Assembly (NCBI GenBank): GCA_045047105.1
Contig: JASFYQ010000033.1
Span: 1 to 17,348 of the forward strand
Direction: 5' to 3'
DNA: 17,348 bases
Source: JADGAU01 sp045047105
Lineage (GTDB): Bacteria; Pseudomonadota; Gammaproteobacteria; GRL18
The notes under the pieces are model-generated. The model did not search any database. It had not been told where the DNA came from and saw nothing but the letters and a program-made list of their open reading frames with translations. The position numbers and the translations under genes were made by a program. Of this stretch, positions 6,099-14,184 are shown piece after piece. How positions within the stretch are numbered: position 1 is the first letter of the stretch; every line of letters starts with the position of its first letter.

Positions 6099-6773
6099 AT
6101 GTCTAAAGCGTTAATTGCACCATCTATTTTATCTGCTGACTTTGCTCGTTTAGGCGAAGAAGTAGACCATGTACTGGACTGCGGAGCAGATGTAGTTCAT
6201 TTTGATGTTATGGATAATCACTATGTACCGAATTTAACTATTGGTCCCCTGGTTTGTGATGCACTTCGCACCCATGGAGTAACTGCTGATATTGATGTAC
6301 ATATGATGGTTAAACCAGTAGACCGCATTATTCCAGATTTTGCAAAAGCAGGTGCAACATATATTACTTTTCACCCAGAAGCATCCGAACATATTGATCG
6401 CAGTTTAGCATTGGTAAAAGAATTAGGCTGTAAATCGGGCCTGGTATTTAATCCTGCGACTTCACTGGATTACCTAAAACACGTTATGGATAAAATTGAT
6501 GTTATTTTATTAATGTCGGTTAACCCTGGTTTTGGTGGTCAGAGTTTTATTCCTGAAACTTTAAATAAATTACGTATAGCACGCCAGATGATTGACGAAA
6601 GTGGCTACGATATTAAATTAGAAATTGATGGCGGCGTTAAAATTGACAATATCAGAGAAATTGCAGAAGCTGGTGCAGATATGTTTGTAGCCGGTTCTGC
6701 TATATTTAACACACCTGATTATAAAGAAACTATTGATGCCATGCGTGCTGAACTAGCAAAAGCAGGAAAATAA
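6099..6773 (+). CDS. rpe: Ribulose-phosphate 3-epimerase
   Basis: A 224-residue TIM-barrel enzyme that interconverts D-ribulose 5-phosphate and D-xylulose 5-phosphate in the pentose phosphate pathway (and the Calvin cycle where present). The metal/catalytic residues are seen as His34/Asp36 in HFDVMDN, His68 in DVHMMV and Asp177 in EIDGGV. The phosphate loop MSVNPGFGGQ is intact. Length equals the family norm. AAGAGG precedes the start. It leads directly into gph with a six-base gap, the classic gammaproteobacterial rpe-gph arrangement. Confidence 0.98.
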   Translation: MSKALIAPSILSADFARLGEEVDHVLDCGADVVHFDVMDNHYVPNLTIGPLVCDALRTHGVTADIDVHMMVKPVDRIIPDFAKAGATYITFHPEASEHIDRSLALVKELGCKSGLVFNPATSLDYLKHVMDKIDVILLMSVNPGFGGQSFIPETLNKLRIARQMIDESGYDIKLEIDGGVKIDNIREIAEAGADMFVAGSAIFNTPDYKETIDAMRAELAKAGK

Positions 6774-6779
6774 AAGTAA

Positions 6780-7460
6780 ATGTTAACAAATAAGCCGCAA
6801 ATGGTTTTAATTGATGTGGATGGTACACTGGTAGATAGTGTACCTGATCTTGCCTGGTGTATAGATGAAATGATGCTTACTTTAGGCCTGCAAAAGCAGG
6901 GCGAAGATAAAGTAAGACAATGGGTAGGAAATGGTGTAGAGCGTCTGGTTCGACGTGCCTTAATTGGGCAGATTGAAGGTGAGCCTGATGAGTCATTATT
7001 TAAAAAAGCCTATCCACTGTTTTTAGATCTATACAAGGATAATACATCCAAACGCAGTCTTTTATACGATGGTGTAATTGAAGGTTTAGATTATTTAAAA
7101 AATCAGGGCTATATTCTGGGTTGTGTAACCAATAAAGCGGAAGCATTTACTCTGCCTATTTTAAAAGATTTAGGTATTTTTGATTATTTTCAAAGTGTGG
7201 TCAGTGGCGATAGCCTGGCAAAGAAAAAGCCAGATCCTATGCCCTTATTATACTCAGCAGAAAAGCTGGGAGTTAGCCCATTACAATCAATGATGTTAGG
7301 TGATTCGATGAGTGATGTAAAAGCTGCAAGAGCTGCAGGTTTTAGCATCATTTGTATGTCATATGGGTATAATCATGGTGAAGATATTAGCTTATCCGAA
7401 CCCGATGAAGTGATAGATTCTATGACCGAATTAGAAGCTATACTTTCTAAACTGAGTTAA
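6780..7460 (+). CDS. gph: Phosphoglycolate phosphatase (HAD family)
   Basis: A 226-residue HAD hydrolase. Motif I is DVDGTLVDS (Asp12 nucleophile, Asp14), the cap domain lies at about 20-90, motif II is in VTNK, motif III has the lysine in AKKKPDP, and motif IV is GDSMSDV. It dephosphorylates 2-phosphoglycolate from DNA repair or RuBisCO oxygenation. The name rests on motifs plus position directly after rpe and before trpE, a conserved order; HAD paralogues with other sugar phosphates are the alternative. AGGA lies about eleven bases upstream of the ATG. Confidence 0.93.
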   Translation: MLTNKPQMVLIDVDGTLVDSVPDLAWCIDEMMLTLGLQKQGEDKVRQWVGNGVERLVRRALIGQIEGEPDESLFKKAYPLFLDLYKDNTSKRSLLYDGVIEGLDYLKNQGYILGCVTNKAEAFTLPILKDLGIFDYFQSVVSGDSLAKKKPDPMPLLYSAEKLGVSPLQSMMLGDSMSDVKAARAAGFSIICMSYGYNHGEDISLSEPDEVIDSMTELEAILSKLS

Positions 7461-7496
7461 AACCATTGAGTTAAATTCACTAAGTTCAACAAGATT

Positions 7497-7547
7497 ATGT
7501 GTATAAATATACTAGCTGTAGATGTTATTAATAAAGGACCATGGTAA
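7497..7547 (+). CDS. Possible trp leader peptide (16 residues, Trp last)
   Basis: A short frame starts ATG at 7497 and ends with TGG TAA at 7542-7547. It stops exactly where the terminator hairpin before trpE begins. A single Trp codon and a poor ribosome site weaken the case, since classical trp leaders have tandem Trp codons. It is recorded because a Trp codon abutting an attenuator-like hairpin upstream of trpE is what attenuation requires. Confidence 0.25.
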   Translation: MCINILAVDVINKGPW

Positions 7548-7570
7548 AGCATACTTTGCTGTGCTTTTTT
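7546..7570 (+). terminator. Terminator/attenuator hairpin in the trpE leader
   Basis: AAAGCAT pairs with GTGCTTT (one G-U) around an eight-base loop, followed by six T and a second T-rich run. It lies about 40 bp before the trpE start codon. It may end rpe-gph transcription, act as a trp attenuator, or both. Confidence 0.6.
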
Positions 7571-7609
7571 ATCTTTTTTAAACATAACTTTAATTGCAGG
7601 TAGTATATT

Positions 7610-9145
7610 ATGCCCCTAATTAGCAAAGAACAATTTTTTCATCTTGCTGAGCAAGATTATCGTCAGATCCCCGTTATTCACGAAATTCTAGCCGATCTGG
7701 ATACCCCCTTAAGTGCTTATCTTAAACTTGCCGATGAACCCTATTCCTATTTATTAGAATCTGTTCAGGGTGGCGAAAAATGGGGCCGTTATTCTATTAT
7801 TGGTCTGGCCTGTAAAAAACGTATTCGTGTGGTTGGCCATGAAATTACAGTGGAGCAACAACAGGGAGAGACTACTCAAGTAGTAGAAAAGCTACAGGTT
7901 GACGATCCTTTAAGTTGGATAGAAGCCTACCAGGCCGATTTTAATACCCCTCAACTATGGAAAGAAAACCTGGATCTACCCCGCTTTTTAGGTGGCTTGG
8001 TCGGTTATTTTGGTTATGAAACCATTGCCTATATAGAACCCAGACTGGCTAATTCTACTAAACCCGATCCCCTAGGTACACCTGATATTTTATTAATGGT
8101 ATCCGATGAGCTGATAGTATTTGATAATCTAAGTGGTAAATTGTATTTAGTGGTGCATGCAGATCTAAGTTCCAGCAGCAATGTTGAGCAGTTATGGGAA
8201 GACTCTAATGCTCGCTTAAAACAATTAATTAAACAATTACGCCAGCAGACCACTCAATACCATCTACAGGAAAATCAACAAGAAAACAATGTAGATGTAA
8301 AAGAAAGTGATTTTATATCAGGATTTAGCCAGCATGATTACAAACAGGCTGTAGCAAGAATAAAGCAATATATTACCGATGGTGATGCCATGCAAGTGGT
8401 TATTTCACAGCGTATGAGCATACCTTTTAATGCGCCACCTATTGATTTATATCGTGCCCTGCGTAGTATTAATCCATCACCCTATATGTATTTTTTAAAT
8501 CTGGGTGATTTTTTTATTGTTGGGGCATCACCAGAGATTTTAACTCGGGTAGAAGATGGAAAAATTACCGTTCGCCCAATTGCTGGAACTCGTCCACGTG
8601 GTGCTACAGAAGCTCTGGACAAACAATTAGAACAAGACTTATTAGCCGACCCTAAAGAGTTGGCTGAACATTTAATGTTAATTGATTTAGGGCGAAATGA
8701 TATTGGTCGGGTAGCAAAAATTGGCAGTGTAAAACTTACCGATAAAATGATAGTAGAACGTTATTCACATGTAATGCATATTGTATCCAATGTGGAAGCG
8801 GAGCTGGATGATAACATGTCAGCCATGGATGCCTTACGAGCGACCTTCCCTGCAGGCACGGTCAGTGGTGCACCTAAAATTAGAGCAATGGAAATTATTA
8901 ATGAATTAGAGCCAGTTAAACGGGGCATTTACTCAGGGGCGGTAGGATATTTTTCCTGGTCTGGTAATTTAGATACCGCAATTGCTATTCGTACCGCGGT
9001 AATAAAAGATAAACAGCTGCATATTCAAGCAGGTGCGGGCATAGTAGCGGATTCTGTTCCCCAAAGTGAATGGGATGAAACCATGAATAAAGGACGCAGC
9101 GTATTTCGCGCAGTACAATTGGCAGAACGTGGACTGGAGGATTAA
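7610..9145 (+). CDS. trpE: Anthranilate synthase component I
   Basis: The 511-residue large subunit converts chorismate plus ammonia or glutamine nitrogen to anthranilate, the first step to tryptophan. The N-terminal regulatory part has the LLES motif (Ser51) used for tryptophan feedback binding. The C-terminal chorismate-binding domain shows ASPEIL, RPIAGTRPRG, LIDLGRNDIGRV, FPAGTVSGAPKIRAMEII and the GAGIVADS end. Length is typical of proteobacterial TrpE rather than of the shorter PabB. GCAGG lies upstream of the start. It is separated by three bases from trpG, its amidotransferase partner, and preceded by a terminator hairpin that may attenuate it. Confidence 0.97.
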   Translation: MPLISKEQFFHLAEQDYRQIPVIHEILADLDTPLSAYLKLADEPYSYLLESVQGGEKWGRYSIIGLACKKRIRVVGHEITVEQQQGETTQVVEKLQVDDPLSWIEAYQADFNTPQLWKENLDLPRFLGGLVGYFGYETIAYIEPRLANSTKPDPLGTPDILLMVSDELIVFDNLSGKLYLVVHADLSSSSNVEQLWEDSNARLKQLIKQLRQQTTQYHLQENQQENNVDVKESDFISGFSQHDYKQAVARIKQYITDGDAMQVVISQRMSIPFNAPPIDLYRALRSINPSPYMYFLNLGDFFIVGASPEILTRVEDGKITVRPIAGTRPRGATEALDKQLEQDLLADPKELAEHLMLIDLGRNDIGRVAKIGSVKLTDKMIVERYSHVMHIVSNVEAELDDNMSAMDALRATFPAGTVSGAPKIRAMEIINELEPVKRGIYSGAVGYFSWSGNLDTAIAIRTAVIKDKQLHIQAGAGIVADSVPQSEWDETMNKGRSVFRAVQLAERGLED

Positions 9146-9148
9146 ACA

Positions 9149-9733
9149 ATGTTATTAATGATAGATAATTATGATTCATTTACCTTTAATCTGGTTCAAT
9201 ATTTCGGTGAATTAGGCTGTGATGTAGTGGTTAAACGTAATGATGAAATCACTATAGATGAAATTACCGCTCTGGCTCCTGAACATCTGGTTATTTCACC
9301 AGGGCCCTGCACTCCCAATGAAGCAGGCATTTCTATCGCTGCTATTGAACATTTCAGTGGCAAAGTTCCTATTCTGGGGGTATGTCTTGGACATCAAAGT
9401 ATTGCTCAGGCATTTGGTGGAAAAATTGTGCATGCTAAGGAAATAATGCATGGTAAAACATCACCCGTGGTACATCAGCAACAGGGAGTATTTCACTCTC
9501 TTAACTCGCCTTTAACGGAAACACGGTATCACTCGCTGGTTATTGAGCAAAATTCATTGCCTGATTGTTTAAGAATTACCGCCTGGACAGAAAATGAGCA
9601 AGGTGAGATAGATGAAATTATGGGGGTGGAACATAAACAATATGCCATTCAAGGAGTACAATTTCACCCCGAATCTATCTTAAGTGATAAAGGGCATGAA
9701 ATGTTGGCAAACTTTTTAAAGCTTAGTTGCTAA
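9149..9733 (+). CDS. trpG: Anthranilate synthase component II (glutamine amidotransferase)
   Basis: A 194-residue class I glutamine amidotransferase supplying ammonia to TrpE. The triad is visible: Cys79 in GVCLGHQ, and His173 and Glu175 in FHPES. The N-terminal MIDNYDSFTFNLVQYF and the oxyanion strand SPGPCTP are standard. It is not fused to TrpD, as it is in enterics. GGAGG overlaps the trpE end, giving translational coupling. In many relatives trpD and trpC follow, but here cobS does. Dual use with PabB for folate cannot be excluded. Confidence 0.96.
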   Translation: MLLMIDNYDSFTFNLVQYFGELGCDVVVKRNDEITIDEITALAPEHLVISPGPCTPNEAGISIAAIEHFSGKVPILGVCLGHQSIAQAFGGKIVHAKEIMHGKTSPVVHQQQGVFHSLNSPLTETRYHSLVIEQNSLPDCLRITAWTENEQGEIDEIMGVEHKQYAIQGVQFHPESILSDKGHEMLANFLKLSC

Positions 9734-9850
9734 TAATAATGTTAGAATATTATTAAATAGCTCGTAGATATGTTCAACATGCACTTGAAGCAGAATGAGT
9801 CTACATTAAGATAAATTTAACAGCGTTTTCCAGGTTAAAAAGTTAATACA

Positions 9851-10618
9851 ATGCAAGAACAATATTATCATATATTTTTTCGTCGCATACAGATTGCCAT
9901 ACAGTTTTTAACCCGCTTACCGGTTTGGTTAAAATACCCACCACAGGATAAAGACGTGGGCTGTTCAGCCTCTTACTATCCTATGGTGGGCTTAATTATT
10001 GGTTTGATATTGTTTTCCTTGCTGTGGTTATTACAATATTTTTCAACTCAAATTCCCTCTTCACTACTGGCTGCTCTGCTATTATCCGCCTGGGTAATTA
10101 TTACTGGGGCGCTACATCTGGATGGCCTGGCAGATATGGTCGATGGCTTAGTCGGGGGAATGGCTAATAGCGATAAAATCTTAGCCATAATGAAAGACAG
10201 TCGCTCTGGACCAATGGCTGTAGTGGCCTTAGTTCTGTTATTATTATTAAAATGGACTGCGCTGGAAAGTATTATTGAACTGCAACACAATTGGGTGATT
10301 ATTTTTATTCCTGCCCTGGCTCGTGCATATATTTTATTATTGTTAACTACTACAGACTATATCAGTAAAGGCGGCCTGGCTTCAATTATGCTGGAGAATT
10401 TTCCGGCTCAAAAACACATTAATACCATTTTATTTATATCTGCCATGGTGTTTGTTTTTAGCCTGGGTATTTGGTTATTGCTGGCCTCGCTAGTGGTGTT
10501 TTTTATGTTTAGGTATCTGATGTTAAAAAGGATACACGGTTGCAATGGTGATACCATTGGAGCGATGGTAGAAATAATTGAAATGAGCAGTTTAGTTTTT
10601 GTGATATTGTTATTTTAA
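9851..10618 (+). CDS. cobS: Adenosylcobinamide-GDP ribazoletransferase (cobalamin synthase)
   Basis: A 255-residue polytopic inner-membrane enzyme joining adenosylcobinamide-GDP to alpha-ribazole(-phosphate), the last assembly step of the cobalamin lower ligand. The signature HLDGLADMVDGL is followed by the MKDSRSGPMAVVAL block. The N-terminal ALQFLTRLPV-like entry (IAIQFLTRLPV) and several hydrophobic helices fit the family in length and layout. It is the only cobalamin gene in the window, 117 bp after trpG. No cobalamin riboswitch was recognised upstream. Its stop overlaps the end of a decayed DUF808 fragment on the other strand, so its final residues may come from a rearranged junction. 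Confidence 0.95.
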   Translation: MQEQYYHIFFRRIQIAIQFLTRLPVWLKYPPQDKDVGCSASYYPMVGLIIGLILFSLLWLLQYFSTQIPSSLLAALLLSAWVIITGALHLDGLADMVDGLVGGMANSDKILAIMKDSRSGPMAVVALVLLLLLKWTALESIIELQHNWVIIFIPALARAYILLLLTTTDYISKGGLASIMLENFPAQKHINTILFISAMVFVFSLGIWLLLASLVVFFMFRYLMLKRIHGCNGDTIGAMVEIIEMSSLVFVILLF

Positions 10619-10714
10619 CTGCGGCCGTTTTTTAGTTGCAGTTTTACTTAATGCAATTGCATCATCTAAGAGCATTGCTATATCATCAAATACTGCAAAA
10701 AAACCAACGGCCAT
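10610..10714 (-). pseudogene. 5' remnant of a DUF808 (YedI-like) gene
   Basis: The 34-codon frame opens with an AGGA ribosome site eight bases before the ATG and encodes MAVGFFAVFDDIAMLLDDAI, the typical DUF808 membrane-protein N-terminus. The frame then reads LSKTATKK and leaves the family. If one base is added to the A-run (10628-10633), the next residues become T-A-A-V, close to the family's KKTAGV. This suggests a single-base frameshift just before the true break near 10617, where cobS DNA begins. Family members are about 300 residues, so about 90% is missing. The ribosome site and start are intact, so a short peptide could still be made. Confidence 0.7.
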
Positions 10715-10754
10715 TTTAAATTCCTGTTGTTATGCTAGCGACAACTATTTTAAT

Positions 10755-11186
10755 TTAGCGAGTTCTTGGGCAAACTTCATCTGCAGCAAAGAAATATGCA
10801 ATTTCTGTTTTAGCTGTTTCAGGCGAATCTGAACCATGTACCGCATTTTCATCAATAGTACTGGCAAAATCAGCACGAATAGTTCCAGCAGCAGCTTCAG
10901 CAGGATTAGTTGCTCCCATAATTTCACGATTTTTAGCGATGGCATCTTCACCTTCAAGGCATTGAACCATAACGGGGCCAGAAGTCATAAATTCAACCAG
11001 ATCAGCAAAAAATGGGCGTTCTTTATGTACTGCATAAAAGCCTTCTGCTTTTTCTTGTGATAAGTGTATCATTTTAGCCGCAATAATTTTTAAGCCACCT
11101 TTTTCAAAACGTGCATAAATTTCGCCAATAACATTTTTTGCTACTGCATCGGGTTTAATAATTGAAATTGTTTGTTCAACTGCCAT
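10755..11186 (-). CDS. ndk: Nucleoside diphosphate kinase
   Basis: A 143-residue protein, the exact usual length. It exchanges phosphates between nucleoside tri- and diphosphates via phospho-His117, seen in NAVHGSDS. The N-terminal TISIIKPDAV, the RPFF loop and the C-terminal EVCPRTR are conserved. GGAG lies eight bases before the start. It is a single gene with its own upstream region and is not coupled to cobS. Like ThyA it supplies DNA precursors, but the two are far apart and separately transcribed. Confidence 0.98.
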   Translation of the reverse strand: MAVEQTISIIKPDAVAKNVIGEIYARFEKGGLKIIAAKMIHLSQEKAEGFYAVHKERPFFADLVEFMTSGPVMVQCLEGEDAIAKNREIMGATNPAEAAAGTIRADFASTIDENAVHGSDSPETAKTEIAYFFAADEVCPRTR

Positions 11187-11235
11187 GGGGTTTCTCCGGC
11201 TAATAATTAAAAAATAAGAGGGTGTTTTCAGGCAG

Positions 11236-11244
11236 AGTATAACA
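11236..11244 (-). promoter_or_regulatory. Extended -10 promoter candidate for ndk
   Basis: On the minus strand the bases read TGTTATACT, a TG-N-TATACT extended -10, about 50 bp upstream of the ndk start codon. A convincing -35 hexamer is not visible, as is usual for extended -10 promoters. Confidence 0.4.
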
Positions 11245-11327
11245 CTTTTATTTAGCTATGCATGTAGAAAAGTGCTGCAATGCACAATATTTCTTTGTAA
11301 GTAGAAACTATACTGCTTATGGAGTAG

Positions 11328-11543
11328 TTAAACACAATGATTGATAAATAAAGGTTTAGGCATATGCACAAAAACTAAACTATCAAAACCTTCTGCATCT
11401 ATATAGATGGTTGCCTGACAACTGCTATGCTTAAAATGTTCTCTGCGACATAGTGGCTTTGTTTTAGTGATAACCAGAATATCATGTATTGGAGCGCCAG
11501 AAATTTCAGGACAATGGTCACAGCTGCATAAATGCCGTTCAAC
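11328..11543 (-). pseudogene. Cys-rich open frame without a start codon, possible gene remnant
   Basis: A 71-codon frame follows an in-frame TAA and has no ATG, GTG or TTG near its 5' end; the first ATG leaves only about a dozen codons. The reading has a clustered CSCDHC, two later Cys residues and a plausible globular run IYIDAEGFDSLVFVHMP. Codon choice resembles the neighbours. The frame upstream of the TAA is also open for several codons, so a premature stop in a short metal-binding protein gene is one explanation. I recognise no family; a chance frame is the alternative. Confidence 0.3.
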
Positions 11544-11605
11544 TTAGAAAACGGATATTGTCTGGAAGGGTAAATATAAGTTTTTTAGGTTAAATGCAGC
11601 TGTGA

Positions 11606-12457
11606 TTAAATAACTGCGGCATTAATCATTAAAGCGGCTGCAATTTTTATAGCAACTACAATAATAACTGCGGCACAATTTTCATCCTTTTCAACTTCCT
11701 GTGTGAGATTTGTAGCCGTTAAAAAGATCGGGTCAATAAGTTTTGAGGCAATAATTAATAAAATAATAGCAATACCTGCACTTACTACAAAGTTAAGTAA
11801 ATCAGTGCTCCAATCATTAAAATCACCAGAAATAGAGCCATAAATTGCAATACTAATGGCAATCATAATACTGCCCAGTAAAATGCCTGCTGCGGTATTG
11901 CCCTTATAGATATTTTCTTTTACATTCCAGCTGGTACTTTTTTCATATACCATAGTAGTAACAATTAGTACAATTTGGCCAATAATAAAAAATACCGTAC
12001 TCGAGACAACACCGCCTCCTTCACCAGTAAAAGAGGCCATAGCAATAATTCCAGTGGCAATGTAGGCACCAAATTCTGTAAAACCTACGGCCAGATTCTT
12101 TTCTTTTAAGGATTGGGTATTTTTAATCTCAGGTAAAATAATTTTGTCATTAATTTGTTGTGCAATAAATATAAATAGAGTGATTAAAGCACCATTAATA
12201 AGCAATGTAGTAATATCAACCATAAGTCCGTGAGAAGGGCCGATAATAGCTCCATACATGCCCAGTGTTATAGCCAGGTATAAGCCTGCCCTACGCATGG
12301 CAAGCGCTACATTATTCTCTTCAGCTATGGCATGGTTGGCATCTAATTGCTGTGATAAAGCTCTTTTATCACTTATCCATTTAGCCAGCCAAATATAGAA
12401 AAAAGCAATGATAATAAATACCACACCAGAGAGGTTATTCATTATAATAGTTTGCAT
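11606..12457 (-). CDS. DUF350-family polytopic membrane protein
   Basis: A 283-residue inner-membrane protein with about eight hydrophobic helices, arranged as two DUF350-like halves of about four helices each. The second half begins near 'GFTEFGAYIATGIIA'. DUF350 includes E. coli YjfL. Members recur in operons with PspA-like, ATP-grasp, DUF4178 and TelA-type genes, and their biochemical role is unknown. AAGGG lies about seven bases before the ATG. It is the last gene of the six-gene operon, 72 bp after the lipoprotein, and probably its membrane-embedded component. Confidence 0.8.
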   Translation of the reverse strand: MQTIIMNNLSGVVFIIIAFFYIWLAKWISDKRALSQQLDANHAIAEENNVALAMRRAGLYLAITLGMYGAIIGPSHGLMVDITTLLINGALITLFIFIAQQINDKIILPEIKNTQSLKEKNLAVGFTEFGAYIATGIIAMASFTGEGGGVVSSTVFFIIGQIVLIVTTMVYEKSTSWNVKENIYKGNTAAGILLGSIMIAISIAIYGSISGDFNDWSTDLLNFVVSAGIAIILLIIASKLIDPIFLTATNLTQEVEKDENCAAVIIVVAIKIAAALMINAAVI

Positions 12458-12529
12458 AGTTATCCCTTATTTCTTAAATTACATAGATTAATATCTATAG
12501 CTACTCAGAGTACGCCCTGATTAGCCAAA

Positions 12530-14167
12530 TTATTTCCCACCACCCGATGGGCCGCGCCCACGAGATTTAGGCCCAGAATTTCGTATTGAAGCCGTTTGTA
12601 ATTTTTGTCTGCCACTGGCTGTTTTAACTCCCTGGTTCTGTTTTGAATAGGTACTGTTTTTATAACGTGAATTATTATAGGTAGAGGAACCATAAGTACC
12701 ATAATTATTATTTGTACCATAATACCCAGTATTATGGTTGCGATTATTATAATTGTTCCAGTCATTATAATAATAGGGCGAGCCACCTGTCATTGAGCGC
12801 ATAAAAGCATAGGCCGCAAAATAATGCCAGAAGGATGTACCCGATGAATCTTGTCGCCATTCGCCGTATTTATTGCTTCCTGTTGCTTTGCCATTAAGCA
12901 TAACTGGGGTAGCGATATGCTCCATGCCTGGGGGGGCTGCCTTTTTTATGGTTTCATCTTCATACATGCCATAGGGCTTAGATATAATTGTCATTCCCAG
13001 ATTTTTTTCGTTTTGTAAAAAATAATTTTCTTTAACAGCCTGCCACTCAGTTGATTTTTGTGACTGATTTTCGTTGATTATGTATTTATGGTAATACTTT
13101 AATATAATATTGTTAACCCAAAATTCGCCTTCATCATCACCGCTTGACCAGCCACTATTGGGCACAATTTTTAAAGCTGACCACATACGTTTATCTATAT
13201 AAATGCGTAAACTACCACGTTGATTTACCCAGGCAACTTTTCCATCCGCCAGTTTATCAAAATATGTGGCTACGTCTTTTGCTACTTTGGAATTAAAAAA
13301 TTTGGTGTGTTCGGTTGGGTAATCATAATAATTATCCCAACTGGTTCGCCCCAGTTGCACATGGTAGTTAATACCCATGTCCACTAAAGTTTTTGAATAG
13401 CTACGGTACAATTGCTTTAAGGTTTTATCTAACGCAGGAACAGCACCAGTAAGTTGTTTAAGGGTATCAGAAACACTTTTAATATTGTCTGCATAGATTG
13501 CGTAATTGGCTTTTTTTTCAGCAACTTTATCCAGCTCTCCAGCTGCCATAGATAAGGATGAATGGGCTTTTTCCCGCTGTTTATCCAGCTTGCCATAACG
13601 CTCTTTAATATCGGTTTTCTTTGCTGGGTAGTCGGCAGCAGGTTTTATAATAATATTTGCAGCATCAGCCATTAATCCATCAATTTTAATAATGTTTTTC
13701 TGTGCCTGAGCAAATTGTTGTGGAGCATTTGTTTTTGCATCAACTAAAAAATTAGCTCGCTGTGAAGCTTGTTTTGCTTCATTCTGGCTTTTTAATAATA
13801 ACCGGTTAATTTTTATTGTTTCAACCCGAAGACTTAAAACCTCTTTTTCTTCATTACGATCCAGTATTGGAATAATAATTTTTTTGTAGTTTTGCTGGGC
13901 CAGCTCCAGAGTGAGTTTGGCCTGAGTAAAAAATTTATTCCAGTTTTCTTGTTTGGCATAACTTTGTAAAAAACTGCCCTTTTCAGTTTTTAAAAACTGG
14001 CTGTTTTGATTGCTTTTATCTTCAATTTTTTTCAGGTTTATTGTAAACTTTTCAGTTAACTGCTCTGCCTGTTGAACATCCATGTCAGGTAGTCCACCAC
14101 AGGCTGTTAATAAAACTATTAAGCAAAAAAGAATAATTATCTGGGGCAACTTAGTATGTATATTCAT
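12530..14167 (-). CDS. Large predicted lipoprotein with coiled-coil body and Tyr/Asn/Gly-rich tail
   Basis: A 545-residue protein. The signal peptide ends in the lipobox LLTAC-G, so Cys23 is the expected lipidated residue. There is no Asp at +2, so outer-membrane sorting is the default prediction. Residues about 28-250 are Lys/Gln/Glu/Ala-rich heptad-like helices. Residues about 260-440 look globular, with many aromatics. From about 460 the tail is low complexity, rich in Tyr, Asn, Ser and Gly, and ends SRGRGPSGGGK. No family is recognised with confidence; E. coli yjfM/DUF1190-type proteins in DUF350 operons have a similar low-complexity end. It sits between the unrecognised gene and DUF350, with 17- and 72-bp gaps. 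Likely an envelope-spanning or surface component of the same system. Confidence 0.75.
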   Translation of the reverse strand: MNIHTKLPQIIILFCLIVLLTACGGLPDMDVQQAEQLTEKFTINLKKIEDKSNQNSQFLKTEKGSFLQSYAKQENWNKFFTQAKLTLELAQQNYKKIIIPILDRNEEKEVLSLRVETIKINRLLLKSQNEAKQASQRANFLVDAKTNAPQQFAQAQKNIIKIDGLMADAANIIIKPAADYPAKKTDIKERYGKLDKQREKAHSSLSMAAGELDKVAEKKANYAIYADNIKSVSDTLKQLTGAVPALDKTLKQLYRSYSKTLVDMGINYHVQLGRTSWDNYYDYPTEHTKFFNSKVAKDVATYFDKLADGKVAWVNQRGSLRIYIDKRMWSALKIVPNSGWSSGDDEGEFWVNNIILKYYHKYIINENQSQKSTEWQAVKENYFLQNEKNLGMTIISKPYGMYEDETIKKAAPPGMEHIATPVMLNGKATGSNKYGEWRQDSSGTSFWHYFAAYAFMRSMTGGSPYYYNDWNNYNNRNHNTGYYGTNNNYGTYGSSTYNNSRYKNSTYSKQNQGVKTASGRQKLQTASIRNSGPKSRGRGPSGGGK

Positions 14168-14184
14168 TAGTTTTAACTTTTACG

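Larger units (their letters stand above)
11187..11605. other. Gene-poor stretch between ndk and the DUF350 operon
   Basis: It contains the ndk control region, a Cys-rich open frame without a start codon (11328-11543), and an 11-bp perfect inverted repeat CACAGCTGCAT/ATGCAGCTGTG (11519-11529 and 11594-11604). Between the arms is a small nested CCGTT/AACGG hairpin (11535-11554). The repeat could form a long-loop hairpin in the operon transcript, but it lacks a T-run and is not a standard terminator. Confidence 0.5.

Noticed and set aside
9734..9850. Cobalamin riboswitch before cobS
   Set aside because: Only 117 bp, with no recognisable B12-box or conserved helices.
10745..10957. 70-codon frame overlapping ndk
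   Set aside because: It is a frame shadow of ndk, Leu/Lys-rich by base composition, with no motif of its own.
11519..11604. 11-bp inverted repeat as terminator or small mobile element
   Set aside because: The loop is about 64 nt, no T-run follows and no target duplication flanks it; kept only as a structural note.
12505..12786. Ile/Met-rich 93-codon frame at the lipoprotein end
   Set aside because: It is a shifted reading of the low-complexity Asn/Tyr tail and does not look like a real protein.
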